64,000 nt of DNA. It comes from a virus. Positions within the stretch are counted from its first letter, which is position 1; the number at the start of each line of letters is the position of its first letter. Below are positions 57,459 to 64,000 of the stretch, piece after piece. Where the stretch lies: positions 1 through 64,000 of IMG/VR virus record IMGVR_UViG_3300042561_000692; one strand, 5' to 3'. A program made the translations under genes and the position numbers. Below the pieces are notes generated by a model. It searched no databases and was not told the DNA's origin. It saw only the letters and a list, made by a program, of their open reading frames with translations.

Positions 57459-58538
57459 ATGACTGCTACTATTGCTTCACGTAATTCTACTAACCTCTGG
57501 CAAGAATTTTGCGAGTGGGTTACTTCAACAAACAATCGTCTTTATGTTGGTTGGTTTGGAGTCCTTATGATTCCATGCCTTCTTGCTGCAACTACTTGCT
57601 TTATTGTTGCATTTGTAGGTGCTCCTCCTGTGGACATTGATGGTATTCGCGAACCAGTTGCTGGTTCTCTGATGTATGGAAACAACATCATCTCTGGTGC
57701 CGTTGTTCCTTCTTCTAATGCTATTGGTCTTCACTTCTATCCTATCTGGGAAGCTGCTTCTCTGGATGAGTGGTTGTACAATGGTGGACCTTTCCAACTT
57801 GTTGTATTTCACTTCCTCATTGGCATTTATGCTTACATGGGTCGTGAATGGGAACTCTCTTATCGTTTGGGTATGCGTCCTTGGATCTGTGTTGCTTACT
57901 CAGCACCTGTTGCTGCTGCTTCTGCAGTTTTCCTGGTCTATCCTTTTGGTCAAGGTTCTTTCTCTGATGCTATGCCCCTGGGCATTTCTGGTACTTTTAA
58001 CTATATGCTTGTATTCCAGGCAGAACATAACATTCTGATGCACCCCTTCCACATGCTTGGAGTTGCTGGTGTCTTTGGTGGTTCATTGTTCTCTGCAATG
58101 CACGGTTCTCTGGTTACTTCTTCACTGGTTCGTGAGACCACTGAAACTGAATCACAGAATTATGGTTATAAGTTTGGACAAGAAGAAGAGACATACAATA
58201 TTGTTGCTGCTCATGGATACTTTGGTCGTCTGATCTTCCAATATGCATCTTTTAATAATTCTCGTTCACTACACTTCTTCCTTGCTGCTTGGCCTGTAGT
58301 TGGCATCTGGTTTACTGCTCTTGGTGTTAGCACTATGGCATTTAACCTCAATGGTTTCAACTTTAACCAGTCTATTGTTGATAGTCAGAATCGTGTGATC
58401 CCTACCTGGGCAGATGTGCTTAACCGTGCTGGTCTTGGTATGGAAGTGATGCATGAAAGAAATGCTCACAACTTCCCTCTTGACCTTGCTGCTGCAGAGA
58501 CAACTTCTGTTGCTCTGACTGCTCCAAGTATTGGTTGA
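57459..58538 (+). CDS. psbA: Photosystem II D1 protein
   Basis: The complete 359-residue D1 reaction-centre protein, without intron. Residue 130 is Glu ([13 protein letters not shown]), as in high-light D1 forms. The Mn-cluster ligands near the C-terminus are present ([13 protein letters not shown]), followed by a cleavable extension of about 15 residues. It replaces host D1 to keep photosynthesis running during infection. No psbD follows. Codon use is more GC-rich than in neighbours. It has a strong promoter, long leader and its own terminator. Confidence 0.99.
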   Translation: MTATIASRNSTNLWQEFCEWVTSTNNRLYVGWFGVLMIPCLLAATTCFIVAFVGAPPVDIDGIREPVAGSLMYGNNIISGAVVPSSNAIGLHFYPIWEAASLDEWLYNGGPFQLVVFHFLIGIYAYMGREWELSYRLGMRPWICVAYSAPVAAASAVFLVYPFGQGSFSDAMPLGISGTFNYMLVFQAEHNILMHPFHMLGVAGVFGGSLFSAMHGSLVTSSLVRETTETESQNYGYKFGQEEETYNIVAAHGYFGRLIFQYASFNNSRSLHFFLAAWPVVGIWFTALGVSTMAFNLNGFNFNQSIVDSQNRVIPTWADVLNRAGLGMEVMHERNAHNFPLDLAAAETTSVALTAPSIG

Positions 58539-58561
58539 TATAAAACCTCAAAAAATAAATA

Positions 58562-58589
58562 AGGGAGTTCCACAAGAACTCCTTTTTTT
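58562..58589 (+). terminator. Intrinsic terminator after psbA
   Basis: GGAGTTC pairs with GAACTCC around CACAA and is followed by seven T. An ATAAATA motif (58555-58561) lies just before the stem. Confidence 0.92.
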
Positions 58590-58655
58590 ATGCTTTTAAT
58601 CCTCCTACTCTTTCAACTCTTCGGAGTATTCCTTTTCTTAATGTCCCTACTATGA
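58590..58655 (+). CDS. 21-aa hydrophobic peptide after psbA
   Basis: ATG directly after the terminator T-run opens 21 codons, nearly all Leu, Phe and other hydrophobics, ending in an ATGA overlap with the next frame. It could be a membrane peptide or a leader for coupling. No ribosome site. Weak. Confidence 0.4.
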   Translation: MLLILLLFQLFGVFLFLMSLL

Positions 58656-58780
58656 TATCATCAGAAACTCCACATAAACTTGCAGAAATTATTAGGGATA
58701 CCTGGCCTAACCTTTACAGGAAACCACAACCCAAGTATAATAATCAAAAGACTTCAGAAGATGAACAAGTACAACAGTGA
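58652..58780 (+). CDS. 42-aa small protein
   Basis: A frame of 42 residues (start MISSETPHKLAEII, then DTWPNLYRKP) with polar, Gln/Lys-rich end. It overlaps the next gene by 20 bases. Composition is plausible for a real gene. No family recognised. Confidence 0.5.
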   Translation: MISSETPHKLAEIIRDTWPNLYRKPQPKYNNQKTSEDEQVQQ

Positions 58781-59084
58781 AGATTATTTCTCAGTAAGAG
58801 AAAGAAGGACTGGAAGAAAGATTTGTGATTGTGGAGATTTTGAAGATGCAAGAATGATAATGTATATGGATGCACCAAATCGTGAAATTGTAAAAAACAA
58901 AACACTCATGAGTCCAGTTGTTGATATTGAGATGCCAAAAGCACTCCCAACCTCAGAGATTGTTGTAAATATGAATGGTGGAGTTGGTGGTTCCTGGAGA
59001 GTAGAAGAGGCAACAGGAAATGGACCTGGGGCTCCCCCTCAAATCAAACTTCCAGAAGGACAACAAGAACCTGTAATAGTATGA
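58761..59084 (+). CDS. 107-aa unknown protein, cyanophage type
   Basis: From ATG 58761 (MNKYNSEDYFSVRERR). The N-terminal 45 residues have CDCGDFEDARMI and are mixed alpha/beta. Then comes a Pro/Gly-rich tail (GNGPGAPPQIKLPEG). It overlaps the preceding and following small genes. No family recognised. Confidence 0.68.
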   Translation: MNKYNSEDYFSVRERRTGRKICDCGDFEDARMIMYMDAPNREIVKNKTLMSPVVDIEMPKALPTSEIVVNMNGGVGGSWRVEEATGNGPGAPPQIKLPEGQQEPVIV

Positions 59085-59290
59085 ATCATCGCAAATATAA
59101 GCAAGCAGAGAATGTAAGAAGACCAAGAAAGGAAAAATACAATCCTTATGCAAATGACCCATCAGATGCAAAGTGTCCTTATTGTGGTCAGGGTGGGAAG
59201 ATTTGTTCCTATGTAAATAGTGTTAGTCGTGGTTGGGGCAGAGGTGCTTGTGCCACAAAACATAATAATATTAAATTGGATGACCTATGA
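59081..59290 (+). CDS. 69-aa zinc-finger-like protein
   Basis: A basic protein with CPYCGQ near residue 31 and two more Cys (ICSY and GACATKH), a possible zinc site. It is coupled by ATGA overlaps on both sides. It could bind nucleic acid. No named family. Confidence 0.6.
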   Translation: MNHRKYKQAENVRRPRKEKYNPYANDPSDAKCPYCGQGGKICSYVNSVSRGWGRGACATKHNNIKLDDL

Positions 59291-60039
59291 AGTTACTTCA
59301 TGTAGTTTTTTCTACTAATAGAGTAGAATTTTTGAAAAAAACATTTGAAGCAAATAAAAAATTAGATTTTAGTGAATTGGATGTAGACCATTTATTCATT
59401 GATGATTATCCAAATGGACGGGATAATGAATCTTTAGCAGAGTTTGTAGTAGCAAATGGATATAATGAAATTATTTTTCATGAAGAAAATCAAGGCATTA
59501 CAAAAACTTGGCAAGAACTTTTCAATTTGGTTAGACAAAAAGATTATGATTATATCTTTCATCATGAAGATGATGTTGAAGTAATGTGTCCATTAAAGAT
59601 AATGGATTTGATTGAACTTCTTGAACAAGACAAGACCTTATCTCAAATACAATTGAAAAGAAATAATTGGTATGATTTTGAAAAAGAAGAAATAGGTCCA
59701 AAAGATGATGATGTAATTTTTAAACACTATAGATATGAAAAGGCAACTCCATATTTTTGGATGCTGATGTCTTTATATCCTGCTTGGATTGCTAAAGAAC
59801 CTATCTTTGAAGAGACAGGATTCAATCCATCAGAATCAGTAATTGCAAATTACTTATTGAATAAGTATAATATTGGAGCAGGATTGTTGAAAACTGCTGA
59901 AGGTGGTATAATGGTAAATCATATTGGCGAATACTTTCATGGACAAAGAGTTTCTGAAGGAGAACCTGGATGGGATGGGTTTAAATATATTGATCCTAAT
60001 GTAAAATATTGTTCTAAAACTGGTGTTATTTTGGGATGA
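59287..60039 (+). CDS. GT-A-like glycosyltransferase
   Basis: The 250-residue protein begins LLHVVFSTNRVEFLKKTF and has YIFHHEDDVEV near residues 95-105 (metal-binding EDD). The plan is that of small GT2-like enzymes. It heads the second sugar block. ATGA overlaps both sides. Donor and acceptor unknown. Confidence 0.72.
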   Translation: MKLLHVVFSTNRVEFLKKTFEANKKLDFSELDVDHLFIDDYPNGRDNESLAEFVVANGYNEIIFHEENQGITKTWQELFNLVRQKDYDYIFHHEDDVEVMCPLKIMDLIELLEQDKTLSQIQLKRNNWYDFEKEEIGPKDDDVIFKHYRYEKATPYFWMLMSLYPAWIAKEPIFEETGFNPSESVIANYLLNKYNIGAGLLKTAEGGIMVNHIGEYFHGQRVSEGEPGWDGFKYIDPNVKYCSKTGVILG

Positions 60040-60602
60040 ATGTAAATCTTATAGTTGCAGATAACTTTTATAACAATCCTGATGATGTAAGAAACTTTGC
60101 ATTATCACAGGAGTTTGCAGTAAGAGGAAACTATCCAGGATTGAGAACTAAATCATTTCTCAATGAAAGTAATAGAGAAGTCATAGATGCTCTTGTCTCT
60201 CATGCCTCTGGAGGTGTGACTGATTGGTTACTTGATGAAAATGGCGATGGATATACAGGAGCATTTCAAATTTGTACATCAATGGATCGTACATGGATTC
60301 ACTCTGACTATAATAATATGTGGGCAGGAGTATGCTATCTAACGCCAAATGCTCCATTAAGTGCTGGTACTGCATTGTATAGGCACAAAAAAACTGGGGA
60401 GAGAGCATCTATAGACAACATTGATCATGGTGAGGATGGACATGATTATACAAAATGGGAAACTGTAGATAGGATAGGAAACATTTACAATAGATTAATT
60501 TTATATCCTGGTAAGTTATTTCACGCTTCTATAGATTATTTTGGAAGTAATCTTCAAGATGGTAGATTATTTCAAACATTTTTTTTCAATACAAGGTACT
60601 GA
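60036..60602 (+). CDS. 2OG-Fe(II) oxygenase-like protein (DUF6445-like), paralog A
   Basis: The 188-residue protein has the iron-binding HxD in RTWIHSDYNNMWAG near residues 88-93, YLTPNAPLSAGTALYRH near 100-116, and the distal His in KLFHAS near 164-169 with a following Arg (DGRLF) for 2-oxoglutarate. This is the double-stranded beta-helix dioxygenase pattern. Substrate unknown; sugar or protein hydroxylation are options. Paralog at 62782. Sits between a glycosyltransferase and glf. Confidence 0.78.
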   Translation: MNVNLIVADNFYNNPDDVRNFALSQEFAVRGNYPGLRTKSFLNESNREVIDALVSHASGGVTDWLLDENGDGYTGAFQICTSMDRTWIHSDYNNMWAGVCYLTPNAPLSAGTALYRHKKTGERASIDNIDHGEDGHDYTKWETVDRIGNIYNRLILYPGKLFHASIDYFGSNLQDGRLFQTFFFNTRY

Positions 60603-60604
60603 TA

Positions 60605-61636
60605 ATGTCATTAGCATATGTGATTGGTTCTGGAACTGCTGGTGCTACATCAGCAAGGATACTCAAAGATAATGGATGGGACGTAGAGGTCTTTGAAACC
60701 AGAGAATATCTTTCTGGCAATTGTTATGACTATGTTGATGAAAAAACAGGATGTGTAATTCATGCACATGGACCTCATGCTATCCATACAGATAATGATC
60801 GTGTTTGGGATTGGTTGAATCAATTTGCAGTTTTCAATAATTTTTCTGTTGAAGTATGGGCAAACACAAGTCTTGGAAAAATTCCTATTCCATATAATGA
60901 CAACTCAGATAAAATTATTGGCAGAAGATTATCTGACACTGAAATTAAGGAATTAGTATTCAGAGATTATTCTGAAAAAATGTGGGGAGTTAAGTTAGAG
61001 GAACTTCCTATGGGCATTTTGAATAGACTTCCTATAAGAAAAAAAGGTTCTAATGGGTCTTTCACTCAACAAAAGTATCAAGGTCTACCTAAGAATGGAT
61101 TTGTGGACATGTTCAAGAATATCTTTGATGATATTCCAGTTCATTTAAATGTATCAAAAGATGAATGGCGAACACTCAAAGACAAATGTGACTTGTTAGT
61201 TTTTACTGGAAAGGTTGATAATTATTTTGATTATCAGTATGGAAAGTTATCTTATAGGTCATTGAACTTTGAACATGTCTATTGTCCTAAGACAGTGTAT
61301 ATCCAACTTAATGAATGCAACAGAAATAATGAATGGAATCGTGCTATTGACCACTCTTATTGGTACAATCAAGATGTTGAAACTACAGTAGTTACAAGAG
61401 AATATCCAGTAGAACATATTGAAGGATTGAATAATCCATATTATCCTATGATTTTTGGAAAGTATCTGGAACAGTTTGAACAATATAAACCATTAATGCA
61501 AGCAGAAAAAAATACAATTTTTGTTGGAAGAACTGCTACTTACAAATACTTGACTATAGATCAGACTATAGCAAGAACAGCAAACAAACTCAAAAGAATG
61601 GGATTTGTTGATAGAATACTTACACCTGAATTATGA
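60605..61636 (+). CDS. glf: UDP-galactopyranose mutase
   Basis: The 343-residue FAD enzyme turns UDP-galactopyranose into UDP-galactofuranose. VIGSGTAGATSARIL near 6-20 binds FAD; HAHGPHAIHT near 53-62 and EKMWG near 121-125 are Glf hallmarks, and FVGRTATYKYLTIDQ near 301-315 is the C-terminal FAD region. Galactofuranose is used in surface glycans. It implies a galactofuranosyltransferase nearby; the genes on both sides are candidates. The epimerase at 49397 could supply UDP-galactose. Confidence 0.92.
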   Translation: MSLAYVIGSGTAGATSARILKDNGWDVEVFETREYLSGNCYDYVDEKTGCVIHAHGPHAIHTDNDRVWDWLNQFAVFNNFSVEVWANTSLGKIPIPYNDNSDKIIGRRLSDTEIKELVFRDYSEKMWGVKLEELPMGILNRLPIRKKGSNGSFTQQKYQGLPKNGFVDMFKNIFDDIPVHLNVSKDEWRTLKDKCDLLVFTGKVDNYFDYQYGKLSYRSLNFEHVYCPKTVYIQLNECNRNNEWNRAIDHSYWYNQDVETTVVTREYPVEHIEGLNNPYYPMIFGKYLEQFEQYKPLMQAEKNTIFVGRTATYKYLTIDQTIARTANKLKRMGFVDRILTPEL

Positions 61637-62739
61637 TGAAAAATACGAAAATTTGTTTGAATATGATGGTTGGTAATGAATCTCATATCATTACTAGAGT
61701 TCTTGAGTCTTGCTATAATCACATTGACTATTGGGTTATCCAATGTAATGGCACTGATAATACGCAACAAATTATAGAAAAGTTTTTTGAAGAAAAAAAT
61801 ATTCCAGGATATTGTTATAATGTTGAGTGGCAATATCCTGGTTGGAATAGTGATCATTTAATTCAAGAATGTTATGATGCAAATCACCAGTGTGATTGGT
61901 TGTTTAGAATTGATGCAGATGAAGAACTTTTAGTAGATGATGATTTTGATTGGAGTGTATTTGAAGATACCTCAATTCAATCTTGGGATGTTGTTGCTAC
62001 CACTGGAGATTCATCCTGGTTAAGAAATAGAGTTTGGAATGCTAATTTTTCTTGGAGATTTAAGCACGATAAAAGACATGAGTGTATCATTCTTCCTGGA
62101 TGTGGTCCAACAGGAGAAGAATTTCAAAGAGTTCTTTTGGACAAAGGGTTTAGGCATTTTATCAGAAGTGAAGGAGATACTTATACAAGTCCAACAAAAT
62201 TTGTAGTAGATGCATTAGAACTTGAACAACAGCATGTATCTAAAGGTTCTTTATTGTCAGACCCTTATCATTTCTTTTATATTGGAAAAAGTTATAGCGA
62301 TTGTTATGGTGTAGATGGTCTTCCTTTGGGATATGAACATCAAAAAGAATATGCAAGAAGATGTATTTTTTACTTTACTGAGTATATAAAAAACTTTTAT
62401 AATGGTAATGAGAATGAAATGATATATTATTCTCAATATCTTATAGGTAGTGCTTATAGATTTTGTGGAGAGCATGATATAGCAATTGAAGAGTATATGA
62501 AATGCACCCCACTTTGTTTAAGTAGAAATGAACACTTTTGTGGCCTAATTGAATTGTATTTATATAAAGGTGAGTATGAAAATGCTTATGTCTATGCTTC
62601 TATGTTAATGCAAGAAGACAGAAAAAATCCTTTTCCAAGAATTGGATTTTTGATCCACAATCAATGTTATTATGATACTGGAACATATGTAAAAGTATTG
62701 TTTGATCAAGCAAAAGAAAAGTTAGAATCTATTAGTTGA
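61633..62739 (+). CDS. GT2 glycosyltransferase with helical C-terminal repeats
   Basis: The 368-residue protein has ICLNMMVGNESHIITRVL near 8-25, WVIQCNGTDNTQQII near 34-48 and WLFRIDADEELL near 88-99 (DxD). From about residue 210 it is helical with TPR-like repeats (YLIGSAYRFCGEHDIAIEEY). Such fusions are known in bacterial glycosyltransferases. ATG 61633 overlaps glf; ATG 61636 is equally possible. Confidence 0.82.
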   Translation: MMKNTKICLNMMVGNESHIITRVLESCYNHIDYWVIQCNGTDNTQQIIEKFFEEKNIPGYCYNVEWQYPGWNSDHLIQECYDANHQCDWLFRIDADEELLVDDDFDWSVFEDTSIQSWDVVATTGDSSWLRNRVWNANFSWRFKHDKRHECIILPGCGPTGEEFQRVLLDKGFRHFIRSEGDTYTSPTKFVVDALELEQQHVSKGSLLSDPYHFFYIGKSYSDCYGVDGLPLGYEHQKEYARRCIFYFTEYIKNFYNGNENEMIYYSQYLIGSAYRFCGEHDIAIEEYMKCTPLCLSRNEHFCGLIELYLYKGEYENAYVYASMLMQEDRKNPFPRIGFLIHNQCYYDTGTYVKVLFDQAKEKLESIS

Positions 62740-62764
62740 CATTTTATTATGTGTAATGTATAGT
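62736..62764 (+). promoter_or_regulatory. Sigma70 promoter of the second oxygenase-like gene
   Basis: TTGACA (62736-62741), 17 bases, TATAGT (62759-62764). It overlaps the stop of the previous gene and lies 17 bases before the ATG. Confidence 0.85.
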
Positions 62765-62781
62765 ATAAGTTAAAAGCTCCA

Positions 62782-63366
62782 ATGAAGTTTATCACAGTAA
62801 GTAATTTAAATCCTAACCCAGACAAAAGAATTTTTGTAGTAGATAATTTTTATTCTGACCCTTATGAGGTAAGAAATTATGCACTACAACAAGAATTTAT
62901 AGAGGATTTGAGATATTATAAAGGTAAGAGAACAGAGGAAAAATTTTTTGTTCCTGGAACAAAAAAAGCATTTGAAGAAATCATAGGTCAAAAAATAAAT
63001 GTTTGGGATGAATATGGAATGAATGGGGTTTTTCAAACTTGTAATCCACAAGACCCATTAGTATATCATACAGATCATCAACAATGGGCTGGTATGATAT
63101 ACTTAACACCAAATGCACCATTTCAAGCAGGAACATCTATGTATGCTCACAAAGAAACAAAAGCACGACATGTTTCTGACCCTGAAATTGAATCTGCTTT
63201 TGATGGTGGATTTTATGATGGAACAAAGTTTGAACTTGTTGATTCTATTGGCAATGTTTTCAATAGGTTAGTTATTTTTAATGGCAAATGTATTCATTCT
63301 GCTTCACAATATTTTGGACAAACATTAGAAGATTCAAGATTATTTCACATGTTCTTTTTTGATTGA
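62782..63366 (+). CDS. 2OG-Fe(II) oxygenase-like protein (DUF6445-like), paralog B
   Basis: The 194-residue paralog of the protein at 60036. HTDHQQWAGMIYLTPNAPFQAG near 94-115 holds HxD, IHSASQYFG near 174-182 the distal His, and EDSRLF the Arg. Identity to paralog A is moderate and spread over the whole length. It has its own sigma70 promoter. Substrate unknown. Confidence 0.78.
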   Translation: MKFITVSNLNPNPDKRIFVVDNFYSDPYEVRNYALQQEFIEDLRYYKGKRTEEKFFVPGTKKAFEEIIGQKINVWDEYGMNGVFQTCNPQDPLVYHTDHQQWAGMIYLTPNAPFQAGTSMYAHKETKARHVSDPEIESAFDGGFYDGTKFELVDSIGNVFNRLVIFNGKCIHSASQYFGQTLEDSRLFHMFFFD

Positions 63367-63367
63367 T

Positions 63368-64000
63368 ATGAATTACAAGTTTAGTATTATTACACCAGAG
63401 CACAGAAAAGAAAACATTCCTTTTTTGATGGAACTTTATGAAACCATCAAACAACAAACATATACAAATTGGGAATGGATTATATACTTGAATGGTAATT
63501 GTAAAGCATCTCATCTTCCTCAAGAATTGAAAGATGACCAAAGAATTAAAGTTCGTAATGGAATCACACATCCTAATGTTGGGTTTGTGAAAAACAGGGC
63601 ATTTAGTTTGGGGTCAGGTGATATTCTTGTTGAGGTAGACCATGATGATTTACTTTCTGAGGATTGTTTAGAAGAACTTAATAACGCATTTCAAGACCAA
63701 GAAGTTGGATTTGTTTATAGCGAAGATCTTCTTTATGATATGAGAGGTGATGAATATAAGATTCCTTGGAATCCTGAAAATGGATGGACTTATAAATGGA
63801 TGAACTTCAGAGGGGAAGATTTTATTAAAATTGATATGTTTCCTGCAACAAGTCACAGCATTGGTATTATTTGGTATGCTCCTGACCATGTTCGTGCTTG
63901 GAGGAAAAAAGTATATGACCAAGTTGGAGGACACAATCCAGACTTGAATATTTGTGATGACCATGATTTAGTCATCAGAACATACTTACAAACTAAGTTC
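63368..64000 (+). CDS. GT2 glycosyltransferase, cut off by the window end
   Basis: The first 211 codons of a longer gene. It begins NYKFSIITPEHRKENIPFLM, then ILVEVDHDDLLSEDCL near residues 78-93 (DxD) and WMNFRGEDFIKI later, a GT2 GT-A plan. The start lies one base after the previous stop. The frame is open at position 64000. Confidence 0.85.
   Translation, partial: MNYKFSIITPEHRKENIPFLMELYETIKQQTYTNWEWIIYLNGNCKASHLPQELKDDQRIKVRNGITHPNVGFVKNRAFSLGSGDILVEVDHDDLLSEDCLEELNNAFQDQEVGFVYSEDLLYDMRGDEYKIPWNPENGWTYKWMNFRGEDFIKIDMFPATSHSIGIIWYAPDHVRAWRKKVYDQVGGHNPDLNICDDHDLVIRTYLQTKF

Overview
The window is one contiguous piece of a T4-like cyanophage (cyanomyovirus) genome that infects marine Synechococcus or Prochlorococcus. 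The T4 morphogenesis and replication core is present in T4-like order. It is interleaved with genes that only a cyanobacterial virus would carry: psbA (D1), two high-light-inducible proteins, a plant-type ferredoxin, PstS behind a PHO-box-like site, a cyanobacterial SLH/OprB-type porin, MazG, Hsp20, a DUF3110 protein and a glutamine-riboswitch-like RNA. The sequence is AT-rich, genes are packed with ATGA or TAATG overlaps, and all but five genes are on the + strand. No integrase, transposase, CRISPR array or IS element is visible.

Layout. (1) 1-6.9 kb, head module and tail completion: portal gp20, a small gp67-position core protein, a structural protein, protease gp21, scaffold gp22, major capsid gp23, gp3-like protein, then UvsY. 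(2) 6.9-25 kb, recombination and replication: UvsW, an Sm-like protein, late sigma gp55, gp47/DUF3110/gp46, DUF3310 protein, clamp gp45, clamp loader gp44 with an embedded Dam-type methylase and gp62, RegA, Hsp20, a nucleotidyltransferase-like protein, two more Sm-like proteins, DNA polymerase gp43, UvsX, helicase gp41, MazG. A cargo follows of two unknown proteins with nuclease-like cores and a TSPPY DNA methyltransferase. (3) 26-37.3 kb: a HxGH-type nucleotidyltransferase with a T4 internal-protein-like N-terminus, virion-associated proteins, primase gp61, NrdA/NrdB, a glutamine-riboswitch-like element with its downstream peptide, a GIY-YIG-like protein. (4) 37.3-39.4 kb: lysozyme-like protein, tRNA-Gly(UCC), a train of micro-genes ending in a Phd/YefM-like antitoxin, tRNA-Ile(UAU), a repeat region. 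(5) 39.4-51.05 kb, a glycan island: Gmd, Fcl/ColC-like reductase, a ColD-like PLP 3-dehydratase, about nine glycosyltransferases (Fringe/GT31-like, GT2, GT10-like and GT11 fucosyltransferases, two GT25-like), an FkbM methyltransferase and a sugar epimerase. (6) 51.1-58.6 kb, host-physiology and lysis region: porin, pstS, hli, petF, hli, C39 peptidase, GH24 lysozyme, a minus-strand cassette with a holin-like gene, psbA. (7) 58.6-64 kb: small genes, then a second sugar block with UDP-galactopyranose mutase, glycosyltransferases and two paralogous 2OG-Fe(II)-oxygenase-like proteins. The last gene runs off the window.

Regulation can be partly read. T4-type late motifs (TATAAATA or ATAAATA) precede gp67, gp22, gp23, several virion-associated genes and one nucleotidyltransferase gene that sits among the early genes. 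Host-type sigma70 promoters precede gp55, the DNA methyltransferase, tRNA-Gly, the glycan island, hli and the second oxygenase. psbA and the porin carry both kinds superimposed. Intrinsic terminators follow gp23, hsp20, the 61-aa protein, the riboswitch peptide, porin, pstS, hli-2 and psbA.

The most interesting signals are: gmd + fcl-like + ColD-like genes with two fucosyltransferase families, which would supply GDP-colitose and/or GDP-fucose; a perfect 26-bp inverted repeat whose two copies lie in the leaders of gp55 and of the GIY-YIG-like gene and could pair as RNA, with an Sm-like gene next door; and nucleotidyltransferase-like proteins that appear addressed to the capsid interior.
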